Shown: positions 15,736-24,322, counted from the first letter of the stretch. The stretch: 64,000 nt of DNA from Streptomyces sp. CB02261 (GCF_001905665.1 NZ_LIVX01000007.1:310001-374000); one strand, 5' to 3'. The notes: generated by a model from the sequence alone, not told the origin. Numbers and translations: made by a program.

Positions 15736-16608
15736 GTGGATGTGGAGCAGGTTGCCGATGAGTTGTACGGGCTGAAGCCGCACGAGTTCACCGCGGCCAG
15801 GGACGCCTACGTCGCCGCAGCGCGTCGGGCGAAAGACACTGCGGCGGCGAAGGCGCTCGCGGCGCTGCGACGGCCGGCGACAGCGGCGTGGGCTGCGAAC
15901 CTGCTGGCCCGGCAGCAGCCGGACGAGGCCGCACGGTTTCTGGCGCTGGGGGAGACGCTCCGGGAGGCGCACCGGAACCTGGACGGTCAGCAGCTCCGCG
16001 CAGCCAGCCGTCAGCAGCACCAGCTCGTCACCGCACTCGCCCGGACAGCCGCGGACCTGGCCCGCGAGGCCGGGCAGCCGGTGAGCGACACGGTGCTCCA
16101 CGAGGTCGAACAGACGCTCCACGCCGCGCTCGCCCACCCGGATGTCGCCGAGCTGTGGGCCAAGGGCCGGCTGGCGAAGGTACCTGAGGCCGCCGTCGGC
16201 TTCGGGGAGATCGCACCTGAGACGGTCCCCGCCCGGCCGGCGCCGGCGAAGGCGTCCGCGCGGAAGAAGTCGCCTGACCGGGAAGAGGAGCGCCGGAAGG
16301 CGGAACGTGAATCGGCCCAGGCGGAGGCGAAGGAGGCCGAAGCCGTCGTCGCCCGGCGCGAGCGGGAACTGGGTGAAGCACAGGACATGGAGCGGGCCGC
16401 GGCGGTGGACTCGGAGGAGGCGGCCGAGCGTGTCCGTCGCTTGGAGGAGGAGTTGGCGGAGGCCCGCACGACCGTACGCGGGACGAAGACGGCCGCGGCG
16501 GAGGCCGAGGCGGCCGTGAAGTCGGCCGACCGTGCACTCAGCCAGGCGCGGCGCGCAGCCGAACGGGCGGGCCGCGAGGTCGAGCGCCTGAAGCGGGCGG
16601 GGCGGTAA
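15736..16608 (+). CDS. Hypothetical coiled-coil protein
   Basis: About 290 residues from the GTG at 15736 (VDVEQVADELYGLKPHEFTA). The first ~180 residues are helical (ARRAKDTAAAKALAALRRPA, WAANLLARQQPDEAARFLAL). From about 200 to the end it is Ala/Glu/Arg/Lys-rich with heptad-like patterns (EERRKAERESAQAEAKEAEA, RVRRLEEELAEARTTVRG), a long coiled coil. This architecture is common in Streptomyces proteins of unknown function. The start is uncertain (frame open to 15643, weak Shine-Dalgarno). Its 3' end overlaps, on the other strand, the dead tail of a truncated kinase frame. Confidence 0.7.
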   Translation: MDVEQVADELYGLKPHEFTAARDAYVAAARRAKDTAAAKALAALRRPATAAWAANLLARQQPDEAARFLALGETLREAHRNLDGQQLRAASRQQHQLVTALARTAADLAREAGQPVSDTVLHEVEQTLHAALAHPDVAELWAKGRLAKVPEAAVGFGEIAPETVPARPAPAKASARKKSPDREEERRKAERESAQAEAKEAEAVVARRERELGEAQDMERAAAVDSEEAAERVRRLEEELAEARTTVRGTKTAAAEAEAAVKSADRALSQARRAAERAGREVERLKRAGR

Positions 16609-17071
16609 CTGGGGCGTACGCGGGCGTGCGGGCTGTGCTTGTCCCGGGGAGTACGTGGGCGTGCAGGCTGCGCCGTCCCGTGGCGTACGCGGGCGTGAGT
16701 TCCTGCTCGTCCATCGGGCCCCGTTTGCCGAGCAGCCGCGACAGCCTCGGCCCGGGGATGTAGGCGGTGGCCAGCCAGGGGGTCGCCGCGTCCGGGTCGG
16801 CGTCGGCGACCGGCGTCGTGTGGAAGCCGCCGACCCGGCGTGCGGCCTCGACCTCGGCCCGGAAGCGCGCGCGGAAGTGCGGATCGGCGGCCAGCTCGGG
16901 TCTGGCCACCTTGACGGTCACGGCGCGCCCGCCGCGGGACCGCGCCAGGTACACCGTCCCCATGCCGCCCGCGCCCAGCTCCCGCTCCAGGGCGTACCCG
17001 CCGATGCGTCCCGGCAGGCCCTCGCCCCCCGCGCCCAGCCCGATATGCGGCACGCTCCCCTGTCGAGACAT
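16538..17071 (-). pseudogene. Truncated Ser/Thr protein kinase (N-lobe only)
   Basis: From the ATG at 17071 (MSRQGSVPHIGLG) the frame encodes a Pkn-type kinase N-lobe: glycine loop LERELGAGGMGTVYLARS, the strand AVTVKVARPELAA with the ATP-binding Lys, the helix RFRAEVEAARRVGGFHT and the hinge WLATAYIPGPRLSRLLGKRG. Homology stops at about 16705, where the helix before the HRD loop should begin. After that the frame reads low-complexity sequence with no HRD, DFG or APE motif and runs into the neighbouring coding region. A 3' deletion is the simplest explanation. The divergent intact kinase starts at 17323. Confidence 0.75.
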
Positions 17072-17322
17072 CGCGTGCGAGTATGGCCGACCTCGCCCAT
17101 CGCCCGCTCGGGCGAGCGCCGGCGATCCGGATTCCCCGCGACTGCCACGGATGTCCGAGCGATGACGGGGCAGGCGTACCCCGTGCTCGTACACGGGTGG
17201 GCCGCGGCCTGCCGTGTCGCCGCCGGGCGACGGCCGGTGGCGGTACGGCAGGCGACGGCCCGGCACGGAAGCGCGTGGGCGGGCGGACAGCGGAAGGTGA
17301 CGGCAGAGCGCAGGGAGCACAG

Positions 17323-18741
17323 ATGAACGTCCGCCCGTGGCCCATCCGGCCGGACCTGCGGCTCACGGCCCACGCGGTCGCCGGCCGCTACCGGCTCGAC
17401 GACCTGCTCGGACGCGGCGGCGCGGCTGACGTGTACGAGGCGCTCGACCTGCGTCTGCGGCGACCGGTGGCGGTGAAGGTCTTCCGCCCGGAGGGTGAGG
17501 CGCAGACGGAGCAGCGTTTCACCGACGAGGGCCGCTTGCTGGCCCGGTTGCAGCACCCCCGGCTCGTCACCCTGTACGACTCCGGCCAGGAGGACGGGCG
17601 GCCCTACCTGGTGATGCAGCTCATCAAGGGAACGACACTGAGCCGGCGCATCGCCGCGGCCCCGATGAGCCCTGCCGATGTCTCCCTGATCGGCTCCGCG
17701 CTGGCGTCGGCGCTGGCGCACGTGCACGAAGCCGGTGTCGTGCACCGCGACGTCAAGCCGTCGAACATCCTCCTGGACGAGACGGGCGCCCCGCACCTGA
17801 CCGACTTCGGCATCTCCCGCCTGCTCGACACCACCACCCAGACCGCCACCGGTGTGCTGGTGGGGACGGCCGCGTACATGGCGCCGGAGCAGGTACGGGG
17901 CCGAGGGGCGGGGCCGGCTGCGGACATCTACAGCCTCGGTCTGGTACTCCTCGAGTCCCTGAAGGGCGAACTGGAATACGGGGGAGCGCCGTTGGAGGCC
18001 GCCATCGCACGACTGCACCGGCCCCCGGCCATCCCGCCGGGCCTTCCGGGCGACCTCGTCGAGCTGCTGCAGGCCATGACGGATCCGGACGAGCGCAGCC
18101 GGCCGGACGCCGACGCCTGCGTGAGGGCACTCTCCGTCATGCCGGGCGGGCACCACGAGCCGCCGCCCGCCCTCCGGGCCGACCACGGGGGAGACGACCG
18201 GGACCCGGCCGGCGAGACACTCCGGGCGGAAGTTCCCCGGGCACGCACCGGTGACGTCCCCGGTGCGGCGGTCGCGACGGCGGCGCCGCGCGAGGGGCAT
18301 CGGGCCGCGAAAGCGCCGCTCCCGGCGGTCGCCGCCTCCCGCGCCGGCCGTGCCCTGCTGACGGCGGGGGCGGCCCTCGCCGTGTTCGGAACCATGCTGA
18401 CCGGCTCCATCGACGGCCGACCCGCGGAGGCCGAGGGGGCCGTCTCCCGGCCGCCGCAGCGGACCGCGACGGAACCGCCGTCGCCCACGGCGGGTCAGCC
18501 GGGTCCCTCGTCCTCCCCTGCGGCACCGGCTTCCCGCCAGGACCCGCCGCCCCCCACCGGCGCCCCCGAGGAGACCAGCGGAAAAAAGACCGGCCCGGCG
18601 GCCGGCGAGCGTACGGCTCCAGCCGCGTCCCGGGGCGAGAGCGGCAGTCCGGCTGGCCATGCGGTACGAGGCCCGGAGCGCGGGCAGGCGGACCCGCCGC
18701 CGATGAAGGTCAAGCCGCCGAAGAAGAAGCACAAGGGGTGA
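17323..18741 (+). CDS. Membrane Ser/Thr protein kinase (Pkn type)
   Basis: A protein of 472 residues. The kinase domain (~25-280) has the glycine loop LGRGGAADVYEA, VAVKVF with the ATP-binding Lys, the catalytic loop VVHRDVKPSN, LTDFGISR (DFG) and the activation segment with MAPEQV. A basic/Pro-rich juxtamembrane stretch follows, then a membrane helix (LLTAGAALAVFGTML, ~345-360) and a ~110-residue Pro/Ser/Thr-rich external tail with no PASTA repeats. The ATG at 17323 has CAGGGAG 5-6 bases upstream. All catalytic residues are present, so it should be active. The sensor input is unknown. Confidence 0.93.
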   Translation: MNVRPWPIRPDLRLTAHAVAGRYRLDDLLGRGGAADVYEALDLRLRRPVAVKVFRPEGEAQTEQRFTDEGRLLARLQHPRLVTLYDSGQEDGRPYLVMQLIKGTTLSRRIAAAPMSPADVSLIGSALASALAHVHEAGVVHRDVKPSNILLDETGAPHLTDFGISRLLDTTTQTATGVLVGTAAYMAPEQVRGRGAGPAADIYSLGLVLLESLKGELEYGGAPLEAAIARLHRPPAIPPGLPGDLVELLQAMTDPDERSRPDADACVRALSVMPGGHHEPPPALRADHGGDDRDPAGETLRAEVPRARTGDVPGAAVATAAPREGHRAAKAPLPAVAASRAGRALLTAGAALAVFGTMLTGSIDGRPAEAEGAVSRPPQRTATEPPSPTAGQPGPSSSPAAPASRQDPPPPTGAPEETSGKKTGPAAGERTAPAASRGESGSPAGHAVRGPERGQADPPPMKVKPPKKKHKG

Positions 18742-18905
18742 GGGGTACCGGCTTCGCGCCATCCGCCGGGCCGCGCGTCTCGTGCGGGCCCAAGTGGGCT
18801 CGCACTGTGCTGAGTTGGGGTGCGGGGCCTGGTTGATGTGTGACCGGTGTGGGAGATGGGCCGTCCCCCCGTCCGTCACTTCGCCGGCTGCTTATCCTTG
18901 GCGGC

Positions 18906-19523
18906 ATGACCGTTCAGCCTCCGGAGCCCTCTCCGCGTCCTGCTCCCTCAGGAGCGCTCCGCGCCTCTCACGACGACCGGGAAGCAGTGGTCGAGCAGCT
19001 GCGCGACGCGGCAGCCGAGGGACGCATCGACTTCGACGAGCTGGATGCACGCCTGGAGCAGGCGCTGACGGCCAAAACGCACGCCGAGTTGGCCGTCCTG
19101 ACCGCCGACCTGCCGAGGCCGCCTTCCGCGGAGGACCGCCCGGCGCTGGTGCTCAAGGGCGGTCTGTACGGCGCGTCTCGAGGCCCCGGGCGCTGGGAGG
19201 TGCCCGGCCGTGTGGTCGCTCACGGGGGCGTGGGGGGTGTGCGGGTCGACTTCACCCGGGTGGAGTGCCGGCTCCCCGAGGTCGTGGTGGAGGCGTACGG
19301 GGAGACATCCGGTGTCACGATCGTCATCCCCGACGCCTGGGTCGCGGACACCAGCGGCATGGATCCCGGCACCGGCGGCCTGAAGGACGAGACCACGACC
19401 GACCGTCTCCCGGGAACTCCGCTGATCCGGCTCACCGGGTCCGGCGGCGTGGGAGGAGTGGTCATCCGCCACCCCAACCGCCGCGAACGCCGCAAGCTGC
19501 ACAGCAACCCGACGGGCGGCTGA
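18906..19523 (+). CDS. DUF1707 / LiaF-like cell-envelope response protein
   Basis: A protein of 205 residues. Residues ~20-68 are a DUF1707 (SHOCT-like) domain: LRASHDDREAVVEQLRDAAA, then EGRIDFDELDARLEQALTAK and THAELAVLTADLP. The second half is a beta-rich domain (VVAHGGVGGVRVDFTRVECR, then VVVEAYGETSGVTIVIPDAW) resembling the C-terminal domain of LiaF-type proteins. No membrane helix is seen, so it is probably cytosolic or peripheral. Start ATG at 18906. The last 13 codons and the stop belong to the first unit of a 43-bp tandem repeat that continues past the gene. Confidence 0.85.
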   Translation: MTVQPPEPSPRPAPSGALRASHDDREAVVEQLRDAAAEGRIDFDELDARLEQALTAKTHAELAVLTADLPRPPSAEDRPALVLKGGLYGASRGPGRWEVPGRVVAHGGVGGVRVDFTRVECRLPEVVVEAYGETSGVTIVIPDAWVADTSGMDPGTGGLKDETTTDRLPGTPLIRLTGSGGVGGVVIRHPNRRERRKLHSNPTGG

Positions 19524-19646
19524 CCGCGAACGCCGCAAGCTGCACAGCAACCCGACGGACGGCTGACCGCGAACGCCGCAAGCCGCACAGCAACCCGACG
19601 GACGGCTGACCGCGAACGCCGCAAGCCGCACAGCAACCCGACGGAC
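19485..19646 (+). repeat. Four 43-bp tandem repeats spanning the DUF1707 stop codon
   Basis: Units begin with GAACGCCGCAAG at 19485, 19528, 19571 and 19614, exactly 43 bases apart, and contain CACAGCAACCCGACGG. Copies 1 and 2 have aagctgc, copies 3 and 4 aagccgc. Because 43 is not a multiple of three and unit 1 contains the stop, copies 2-4 are non-coding duplications of the gene's end. Confidence 0.92.
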
Positions 19647-19709
19647 GCTCTCACGGCACTCGACGGCCCCACCGCCACCCTCGGGCCTCCGCGGTCCACG
19701 CCCCCACCG

Positions 19710-20138
19710 CTACCCGCGGGCGTCCGGGGCCGTCGGTCGTACCAGCCGCGTCGCCGTCCAGGCCCCCGCCGCGATCGTTCCGGCCGCCAGCCCGCCCGCC
19801 GACGGTGCCGCGCCCACGATCTCATCGGTGTCGACATGGCCGGGCTTGCCCGGATTCGGGGTCAGCAGAAGGACACGGCCGCCGTCCGCGAGCCGACCGA
19901 GCGCGTCCATCAGAAGGTCCGCGAGGTCGCCGTCTCCCAGCCGGAACCAGAAGAGCACGACGTCGACCTCGCCCTCGTGGTCCTCGTCGAGGAGGGTCCG
20001 CCCGATGACCTGCTCGATCGAACTCCGCACGTCGTCGTCGACGTCGTCGTCCTCCCCGATCTCCAGAACCAGCTGACCGCGGGTGAACCCCAGTCGGTCG
20101 CCGCAGTCGCTCACTCCACGCCCGGCAGCAGACGTCAC
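19710..20138 (-). CDS. DUF3052 family protein
   Basis: A protein of 142 residues: a cold-adapted-looking acidic N-part (RLGFTRGQLVLEIGEDDDVD, then DDVRSSIEQVIGRTLLDEDH) followed by EVDVVLFWFRLGDGDLADLL and the Rossmann-like ending RVLLLTPNPGKPGHVDTDEI. This is the conserved actinobacterial DUF3052, of unknown function. GTG at 20138 chosen because GAGGGGAGG precedes it by 5 bases; the frame is open further upstream but Arg/Ala-rich. Single gene. Confidence 0.85.
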   Translation of the reverse strand: MTSAAGRGVSDCGDRLGFTRGQLVLEIGEDDDVDDDVRSSIEQVIGRTLLDEDHEGEVDVVLFWFRLGDGDLADLLMDALGRLADGGRVLLLTPNPGKPGHVDTDEIVGAAPSAGGLAAGTIAAGAWTATRLVRPTAPDARG

Positions 20139-20400
20139 GCCGGCCTCCCCTCCTCGCCCGGCCGCGCGCCGAACCCGTCGAGGGGCGTCCGGCACGGCAG
20201 CATCGCCTCGCGCCCTTCGACGGAGGCTGTCGCGGTCGATCCTCACACAGGCGACCGCCGAGTAGGCACGGTGCTTTCAGCCGATACGGCGATGCCGGCC
20301 GCGCCGGAACACGCGCCTGCGGCCCGCGCGAGGAGTGTGCCTGCGGCCCACCCGACAAACGCCCCTCCAGCCCCGCGTGGCCCGTCAGCCCGTCAGCCCG

Positions 20401-21675
20401 TCAGCCCGTCTTCGCGTAGCGGCTTGCGGGGCGGTCCAGGCCCAGGTGGCCGCGCAGCGTGGTGGAGGTGTACTCCGTACGGAACACCCCGCGCCGTTGC
20501 AGCTCCGGGACCAGGCCCCGGGTGATCGCCGTGAGGTCGTGCGGGAGGGCCGCCGGGCGGAGGCGGAAGCCGTCCAGGCCGGTGGAGCGCCAGTCGAGCA
20601 GCAGGTCGGCCAGTTCGGCGGGCGTGCCGGCGAAGATCTCGGCGTCGGAGGCGAGTTCGGCTCCGGCAGCCTCGTCCAGGCGCGCCTTGCGCCGAGCCGC
20701 CGCGCCCGGTTCGTCGTCCAGGAGGACGACGAGGTCCGCGAAGGTCCGCAGCGGGCGTTCCGTCACGTCCCGGCCGGTGCGCTCGACGGCCTCGGCGACC
20801 TGGGTGAGGATCGCCGCCGTGCCCGCCCGGTCGTGCGGAGTGACGGCGACGACGTCCGAGCTGAGCGCCGCGAACTCGTACGGCGTGGTGGCGTGCGCGA
20901 GGCTCACCACCAGTGGCTGGCCCTGGGGGCTGCGCGGGGTGATCGAGGGGCCCTTGACCGTGAAGGTGCTGCCCTTGAAGTCGATGGGGTGGACCTTGTC
21001 GCGGTCGAGGAAGCGGCCCGTCGCCGCGTCCCGTATCTCCGCGTCGTCCTCCCAGCTGTCCCAGAGCTGCCGTGCCGCCTCCACCACCTCGGCGCCTTCC
21101 GCGAAGAGGGCGCGCAGCGGCCGGGAGATCGACTCCGAGTCGGTCACGTCGTCCTCGGTGAGCTGGGGCGTGGGCCGGCGGCCGAAGTGGGCGGCGTCGG
21201 CCGCGCGGGACGATATCTGCGGGCGCCAGCCGGCCCGTCCCCGGCTCGCGTGGTCGAGGGTCGCGATGCCGATGGCCAGGTGGAACGGTTCGGTGTGGGT
21301 GACGTTGGTGGTGGGGACCAGGCCGATGTGCGTGGTGAGCGGCGCGAGGTGGGCGGCCAGCAGCACCGCGTCTATGCTGCCCCGGACCTGGTCGGTGCGG
21401 TTGTCGGGGAGGTGGAAGGCGGCGGACTGGAGGCCGAGGGCGTCCTCGAAGGTGACGAAGTCGATCAGGCCGCGTTCGGCCTCGGCGACCAGGTCGGCCC
21501 AGTAGGCGGCGTCGAGCAGCTCACCGGGCCGGGCGCCCTCCTCGCGCCAGGCCGCGGGGTGCCAGCCCGCACCGTCGAGCGCCACGGCCAGGTGCAGCGG
21601 AGCGCCCGGATCGCCGGGGGCGGACAGGGAGCCCGTCGGGTCGGTGGCGCCGGTCGGGCCCGTCGTGCCGGTCAT
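20401..21675 (-). CDS. NtaA/SnaA-type FMN-dependent monooxygenase (second copy)
   Basis: A protein of 424 residues in the luciferase-like monooxygenase superfamily. It opens with LHLAVALDGAGWHPAAW and has FVTFEDALGL, LAPLTTHIGLVPTTNVTHTE, FATLDH-type spacing in IATLDHASRGRAGW, then QPLVVSLAHATTPYEFAALS. Members oxidise small substrates with FMNH2 supplied by a partner reductase; no reductase gene is in the window. Its ATG overlaps the stop of the first copy (ATGA), so both are translated together. Identity between the two is visibly modest, so this is not a recent duplication. Last gene of the long AmCP gene run. An MdlC-like or sulphur substrate cannot be excluded. Confidence 0.9.
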   Translation of the reverse strand: MTGTTGPTGATDPTGSLSAPGDPGAPLHLAVALDGAGWHPAAWREEGARPGELLDAAYWADLVAEAERGLIDFVTFEDALGLQSAAFHLPDNRTDQVRGSIDAVLLAAHLAPLTTHIGLVPTTNVTHTEPFHLAIGIATLDHASRGRAGWRPQISSRAADAAHFGRRPTPQLTEDDVTDSESISRPLRALFAEGAEVVEAARQLWDSWEDDAEIRDAATGRFLDRDKVHPIDFKGSTFTVKGPSITPRSPQGQPLVVSLAHATTPYEFAALSSDVVAVTPHDRAGTAAILTQVAEAVERTGRDVTERPLRTFADLVVLLDDEPGAAARRKARLDEAAGAELASDAEIFAGTPAELADLLLDWRSTGLDGFRLRPAALPHDLTAITRGLVPELQRRGVFRTEYTSTTLRGHLGLDRPASRYAKTG

Positions 21676-23087
21676 GCGGAGGTCTCCTTGTCGTCGTGCC
21701 CGTCGTGCCCGTCGCGCAGGCGCTGTCCGGGGCCGCCCCATCCTGCCGGGCGGGGCGCGGCGGACAGGCCCAGGTGGTCCCGGAGCGTGGTGCCGGTGTA
21801 GTCCTCGCGGTGGACGCCCTTCTCCTGGAGGATCGGCACGACCCGGTCCACGAAGTCGTCCAGGCCGCCCGGGGTGAGATGGGGGACGAGGACGAAGCCG
21901 TCGGCACCCTCGGTCTGCACGTAGTCGTCGATCGCGTCCGCGACCGTCTGCGGGCTGCCGACGAACGTCTGCCGTCCGCCGACCTCGATGACCAGCTCCC
22001 GGATGGAGAGGTTCCGCTCCTCCGCGAGCTTGCGCCACTGCCGGGCGGTCTCCGCCCGGCCCTTGCGGAAGACGGAGTGCCCCTTCAGGAAGTGGGCCTC
22101 GTCCTCGGGCTCGATGTCGGGCAGCGGTCCGTCCGGGTCGTAGTCGGACAGGTCGCGGCCCCAGACCGCCTCCAGGTGGGCGATCGCGGTCTGCGGGCTG
22201 ACCAGCTCACGGCTGATCTCCTCCGCGTACGCGGCGGCCTCCTCGTCGGTGTCCGCGACGACCGCGTTGGCGGTGGGGAGGATCAGCAGGTCGTCCGGGC
22301 TCCGGCCGTACGCGGCCAGGCGCCGTTTCACGTCCCGGTAGAACTCCCGCGCCACGTCGATCCGGTTGTGCTTGCTGAAGATGACCTCGGCGTCGGACGC
22401 GGCGAACTCCCGGCCCGCGTCGGACTCGCCGGACTGGATGATCACGGGGTGGCCCTGCGGGCCGGGCGGCGTGGTGAAGCGGCCGGAGATGTCGAAGTGC
22501 CGCCCCTGATGGGCGAAGCGGCCGGCACCGGGGGCGATGAACTCGCCCGTGGCCGCGTCGGCCTTGAGGTCGTCGCCCGACCAGCTGTCCCACAACTTCC
22601 GGGCCGCGGTGAGGAACTCGGCGGCCCGGGTGTAGCGGTCGGCCTCGGGGAGGAAGCCGCCCCGGCGGAAGTTCTCGCCGGTGAACGCGTCGTAGCTGGT
22701 GACCACGTTCCAGGCGGCCCGGCCGCCGCTGAGCCGGTCCAGGGTGGCGAACCGGCGCGCCACCTCGTACGGCTCGTTGAAGGTGGCGTTGACCGTGGCG
22801 GCGAGGCCCAGGTGTGTGGTGACGGCGGCCAGGGCGCTCAGGACGGTCAGGTTCTCCGGGCGTCCCGCGATGTCCAGGTCGTAGACCTGCCCCTTGTGCT
22901 CGCGCAGCCGCAGCCCTTCGGCGAGGAAGAAGAAGTCGAACTTGCCGCGTTCGACGGTCTGCGCGAGCCGGATGAAGGAGTCGATGGATATCTGGCTCTC
23001 GGAGCGCGGGTCCGACCAGACGGTCACGTTGTGGATGCCGGGCAGCTGCGCTGCGAGATGCACCTGTTTCTTGGTGGTGGCGGGCAC
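21672..23087 (-). CDS. NtaA/SnaA/DszA-type FMN-dependent monooxygenase (first copy)
   Basis: A protein of 471 residues: VHLAAQLPGIHNVTVW, FIRLAQTVERGKFDFFFLAE, the family signature FATLDRLSGGRAAWNVVTSY, HPVIIQSGESDAGREFAASD (FMN phosphate region) and TFVGSPQTVADAIDDYVQ. Full length for nitrilotriacetate/pristinamycin-type monooxygenases, which need a separate flavin reductase. The GTG at 23087 has GGAGGAG upstream. The promoter-side region on the other strand is strikingly G-rich. Coupled by ATGA to the second copy. In this context it is a candidate late tailoring oxygenase acting on the amino-acid-derived product. Confidence 0.92.
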   Translation of the reverse strand: MPATTKKQVHLAAQLPGIHNVTVWSDPRSESQISIDSFIRLAQTVERGKFDFFFLAEGLRLREHKGQVYDLDIAGRPENLTVLSALAAVTTHLGLAATVNATFNEPYEVARRFATLDRLSGGRAAWNVVTSYDAFTGENFRRGGFLPEADRYTRAAEFLTAARKLWDSWSGDDLKADAATGEFIAPGAGRFAHQGRHFDISGRFTTPPGPQGHPVIIQSGESDAGREFAASDAEVIFSKHNRIDVAREFYRDVKRRLAAYGRSPDDLLILPTANAVVADTDEEAAAYAEEISRELVSPQTAIAHLEAVWGRDLSDYDPDGPLPDIEPEDEAHFLKGHSVFRKGRAETARQWRKLAEERNLSIRELVIEVGGRQTFVGSPQTVADAIDDYVQTEGADGFVLVPHLTPGGLDDFVDRVVPILQEKGVHREDYTGTTLRDHLGLSAAPRPAGWGGPGQRLRDGHDGHDDKETSA

Positions 23088-23109
23088 GGTGCGGTCTCCT
23101 CCTGCGAAG

Positions 23110-23215
23110 TCCGGCGGCGGGACGGTGGGTGGGCCTGGGGGCGGGAGTGGGGGTGCGTGGTGCGAGGCGGGCGTGGGGGAGTGGGGGGGGTGGGGGAGTG
23201 GGGTGTGTGGAACTC
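23110..23215 (+). repeat. G-rich tract with many G3-G7 runs
   Basis: About 100 bases on the plus strand are dominated by runs such as GGGTGGG, GGGGGCGGG, GTGGGGGAGTGGGGGGG and TGGGGGAGTGGGG. It lies just upstream of the minus-strand monooxygenase start, so the C-rich strand is the RNA-like strand there and the template is G-rich. G-quadruplex formation is possible. Confidence 0.7.
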
Positions 23216-23275
23216 CGAGCCTGCCTGCGCGGGGTGGCCCCTGCACAGGCCGACCGGGTCTACTTCACGAGGTGT

Positions 23276-24250
23276 TCATGCCGTGGCGACAGGCGCCGGG
23301 GCTTCGGTGGTCCCGGGCGCCGGGGCGGCGGCCGGCGTGGTGAACGGGGCGGGGGAGACGTACCGCACCCGGTTCTCGAAGGCGACCCCGTGGCTCTTCA
23401 CGTCGATGGCGATCCGGTCGCCGTCGGCGATCCGGAACCCGTCGTGGAAGCTGGCCTCGTCCGCGCCGAGCAGGACGTAGTTGACCAGTCCGGGCCGCCG
23501 TACCGCCGGGAACGTGAACAGGTGGTCCGCCATGTCCTGCACCCGGTAGTAGAGGGCGTCGTCGCCGCAGTCGAACGGACCCTCCCAGGCGGTCGCGCCG
23601 TCCCGGACGATGGTGACCCGGCCTGTCACCGTGCGCGGCGGCGGGCCGAGGAAGAGCCACGGGGTGAGGGCGGTGTCGCACAGCTTGCAGTACGGGTTGT
23701 AGCCCGGGTCCTGGCGGTGCAGGCCGATGTCGCACAGGTCGTTGCCGAAGGTGTAGCCGGCGTAGTGGGGGGTGCCCTCGGCGTCGTTGACGTAGACGAG
23801 GGCGACCTCCGGCTCCTCGATGAGGGCGACCGGCCGCGCGGGCACGTTCAGGTCCTCACCGGGAAGCCTCACCCAGTCGCCGAACCCCTTGAAGAACCAC
23901 TTGGGCGGGGTGAACTCGCCGTCCTCCGGAGCGGTTTCGCCGCCCCACTTCTTCTTGTGCGTGCCCATGAAGCCGCTCAGCAGGGCGTTGCCCGTGGCCT
24001 GCGGAAGGAGCGGCGGCAGCAGTCGCAGGCCCGGGTCTCCCGCAGTGACGACGACGGTCGCCGCACCCTCGGTGAGAGCGGCCCGCAGGGCCTCCTCCGA
24101 GCCGTCGGTGGTGACGAAGGCGGCGGCGACCTGACCGTCCTCCACCCGGTACAGGGTCTGCTGGGCACCGTCCTCGGCGCGGCCGAATCCGACGTGGCGT
24201 TCGCCGTCGTAGACGGCCTCGAAGAGGACGGGGAGGTGCGGGTGGGACAT
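23276..24250 (-). CDS. Fumarylacetoacetate hydrolase (FAH) superfamily protein
   Basis: A protein of 324 residues. The first ~90 are an FAH N-terminal beta domain (FEAVYDGERHVGFGRAEDGA). The core has the metal-binding acidic pair in ALIEEPEVALVYV, the following GYTFGNDLCDIGL, and the C-terminal DGFRIADGDRIAID strand pattern. Family enzymes are divalent-metal hydrolases, decarboxylases or isomerases acting on 1,3-dioxo or oxaloacetate-like acids. In the AmCP run it could act on a keto-acid intermediate; that is inference. AGAGGAG precedes the ATG at 24250, and directly beyond it is a 7-copy 8-bp repeat (24267-24322), which may change expression. Confidence 0.88.
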   Translation of the reverse strand: MSHPHLPVLFEAVYDGERHVGFGRAEDGAQQTLYRVEDGQVAAAFVTTDGSEEALRAALTEGAATVVVTAGDPGLRLLPPLLPQATGNALLSGFMGTHKKKWGGETAPEDGEFTPPKWFFKGFGDWVRLPGEDLNVPARPVALIEEPEVALVYVNDAEGTPHYAGYTFGNDLCDIGLHRQDPGYNPYCKLCDTALTPWLFLGPPPRTVTGRVTIVRDGATAWEGPFDCGDDALYYRVQDMADHLFTFPAVRRPGLVNYVLLGADEASFHDGFRIADGDRIAIDVKSHGVAFENRVRYVSPAPFTTPAAAPAPGTTEAPAPVATA

Positions 24251-24266
24251 GGTGATGACTCCTCTG

Positions 24267-24322
24267 ATGCGTACATGCGTACATGCGTACATGCGTACAT
24301 GCGTACATGCGTACATGCGTAC
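24267..24322. repeat. Seven perfect copies of an 8-bp microsatellite (ATGCGTAC)
   Basis: ATGCGTAC is repeated exactly seven times from 24267 to 24322, then decays into GTGCGTGTGTAC-like copies to about 24360. It lies 2-3 bases beyond the Shine-Dalgarno of the FAH gene, in the 75-bp gap after the aminotransferase stop. An 8-bp unit cannot preserve frame, but here it is non-coding, so copy changes would alter leader length or spacing. Confidence 0.95.

Noticed and set aside
20378..20410. cagcccgt repeats at the end of the second monooxygenase gene as a regulatory element.
   Set aside because: Only about three to four imperfect short copies at the stop codon; likely chance in GC-rich DNA.
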